A stretch of DNA of 15,502 bases from positions 1 through 15,502 of the forward strand of contig JBFEUI010000063.1 in the NCBI GenBank assembly GCA_041547565.1, given 5' to 3'. Position numbers and translations under genes: made by a program. Every line of letters starts with the position of its first letter. Position 1 is the stretch's first letter. The notes beneath the pieces are model-generated. The model saw only the letters and a program-made list of their open reading frames with translations. It was not told the DNA's origin and searched no databases. The DNA comes from JBFEUI01 sp041547565. Lineage in GTDB: Bacteria > Pseudomonadota > Gammaproteobacteria > Thiohalomonadales > Thiohalomonadaceae. This document shows, piece after piece, positions 14,476 through 15,502 of this stretch.

Positions 14476-14493
14476 GTGTGAATTACGTCACAC
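14476..14493. promoter_or_regulatory. CRP/Vfr-type binding site
   Basis: GTGTGAATTACGTCACAC contains the exact TGTGA-N6-TCACA core of CRP-family sites and is a 6-bp perfect inverted repeat. It sits about 160 bases before the PAS-domain gene. Possible -10 sequences downstream (TAACTA near 14513-14518 at class II distance, TATGCT at 14549-14554) are only fair. Confidence 0.55.
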
Positions 14494-14567
14494 TTTGTGA
14501 TGTGGTCAATAATAACTAGAACAGCGGGCATGCAAGTCACCGGTCCCCTATGCTCCACACAGCTGAA

Positions 14568-14591
14568 GACGCGCAGCGGCAGTTGCGCGTC
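14568..14591 (+). other. 8-bp inverted repeat in the leader of the PAS gene
   Basis: GACGCGCA (14568-14575) and TGCGCGTC (14584-14591) form a perfect stem with an 8-base loop, 60 bases upstream of the start. There is no T-run after it. It could be a leader hairpin or a protein binding palindrome. Apart from this, the CRP-type box and the hairpin after tgpA, the 237-base gap shows nothing else. Confidence 0.4.
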
Positions 14592-14651
14592 AGTGGATCA
14601 ATCGCCGCGGATTTTTCTGTCCCGCCGGCTGAACGGCATTCGAGATACAGC

Positions 14652-15502
14652 ATGGCAGAGCACATAATGCAGAGTGAGCGCGACAGGATTGTCTTTCGCG
14701 AGCAGGTTCGGCTGCAGTACCAGTCGCTTGCCCTTGCCCTGGTTACGGTTATTGTAATCGCCTCCCTGGTGGCAGTGGCCCAGTGGCCGGTTGTTGCCCA
14801 CGGCAATATTATCGCCTGGCTGACCGCCATCCTGCTGGTCACCGCCCTGCGCCTTGCCTTGTACCTTGGCTACCGTCGCTCTCAGCCGGATGACCACGCC
14901 CTGGCACGCTGGGCCAACAGGGCCCGGATGGGCGCCCTGCTCTCCGGTCTGACCTGGGGCGCCAGCGCCCTGCTGCTGTTCCCGCCCGACAACATCATTC
15001 ACCAGGTGCTTATCGCCTTTGCCCTGGCCGGCATGACGGCGGGCTCCATCACCACCCTGACCTCACTGCGCTCCGCCTCCATCCTCTTTTTGCTGGCATC
15101 ACTGCTGCCGCTGGCCATCCATTTTTTCCTGCTCGGCAGCGAGGTGGGCCTCCTCATGGGGCTGATGGTCAGTATCTACCTCACCATGCTGATTGGCATC
15201 TCCCTGAAGGCCCACCGCTCGTTGCTGGAGTCGATAAACCTGCGCTTCTCCCACGAACAGACCGAGGCAGCACTGGAAGCGAGCGCCAACAAGAATCAGC
15301 AAATACTCGATACCGCCGCAGAGGGGATCTTCGGCGTCGATGCCCGGGGCATCACCACCTTTGTCAATCCCGCCGCCGCGCGCATGCTGGGCTACGAGGT
15401 CGATGAACTCATCGGCATACCCATGCACAGCACCATTCACCACAGCTATCCCGACGGCAGCCGTTACGATCACAACCACTGCCCCATGTACTCCTCTATA
15501 GA
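14652..15502 (+). CDS. membrane PAS-domain signalling protein (5' part, runs off right edge)
   Basis: Reading from ATG at 14652 gives 283 complete codons with no stop before the window ends. The N-terminal 190 residues hold about six hydrophobic helices (for example ALALVTVIVIASLVAV, IIAWLTAILLVTALRLALYL, VLIAFALAGMTAGSITTL), an input module like those of MASE-type sensors. A coiled-coil-like linker (FSHEQTEAALEASANKNQQ) leads to a PAS domain from about residue 215: ILDTAAEGIFGVDARGITTF, then NPAAARMLGYEVDELIG and HHSYPDGSRYDHNHCPMY. The output domain (diguanylate cyclase, phosphodiesterase or histidine kinase) is outside the window, so the class of signalling is unknown. The start is uncertain: the ribosome site is weak and the frame is open upstream for at least 24 codons. 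Confidence 0.85.
   Translation, partial: MAEHIMQSERDRIVFREQVRLQYQSLALALVTVIVIASLVAVAQWPVVAHGNIIAWLTAILLVTALRLALYLGYRRSQPDDHALARWANRARMGALLSGLTWGASALLLFPPDNIIHQVLIAFALAGMTAGSITTLTSLRSASILFLLASLLPLAIHFFLLGSEVGLLMGLMVSIYLTMLIGISLKAHRSLLESINLRFSHEQTEAALEASANKNQQILDTAAEGIFGVDARGITTFVNPAAARMLGYEVDELIGIPMHSTIHHSYPDGSRYDHNHCPMYSSI

Overview
The window looks like chromosome from a GC-rich gammaproteobacterium. The support is the TruC type of tRNA pseudouridine synthase, a MoxR / DUF58 / TgpA cluster laid out as in pseudomonads, an anchored bacterial alpha-2-macroglobulin, and perfect FNR-type and CRP-type boxes. The respiratory molybdoenzyme suggests an organism able to respire sulfur, selenium, arsenic or similar compounds without oxygen, or to oxidise sulfur compounds. 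The sequence alone does not settle the species. No rRNA, tRNA, CRISPR array, transposase or phage gene was seen.

Layout. Positions 1-2265 (minus): N-terminal 755 residues of a membrane-anchored alpha-2-macroglobulin, cut by the window edge. 2458-3213 (plus): truC. 3185-4510 (minus): unknown anchored envelope protein with a C-terminal Sm/SH3-like barrel, overlapping truC tail to tail. 4633-10049 (minus): compact five-gene operon coding, in transcription order, a Tat-exported molybdopterin oxidoreductase, a four-cluster ferredoxin subunit, an NrfD/PsrC-type membrane subunit, a TorD-family chaperone and a HybE-like chaperone. 10050-10388: a rich divergent control region. 10389-14414 (plus): moxR, DUF58 and tgpA-like genes. 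14652 to the right edge (plus): N-terminus of a membrane PAS-domain signalling protein.

The most interesting part is the molybdoenzyme operon with its leader. The catalytic, Fe-S and NrfD subunits form a complete CISM-type module linking the quinone pool to a probably periplasmic substrate. Two dedicated chaperones follow; one belongs to a family known from [NiFe]-hydrogenase assembly, yet no hydrogenase gene is in view. That HybE-like protein also ends in a twin-arginine-like motif. Upstream, a perfect FNR-type palindrome lies at the class II distance from possible promoters in both directions. The untranslated leader carries a 7-codon ORF with a strong ribosome binding site, overlapping two mutually exclusive hairpins built from one repeated heptamer. 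This has the form of a leader-peptide or RNA switch, but its function is inferred only.

The moxR / DUF58 / tgpA genes probably act together in envelope maintenance. They are interrupted once, between moxR and DUF58, by an AT-rich purine/pyrimidine inverted repeat that looks like an inserted small repeat element.
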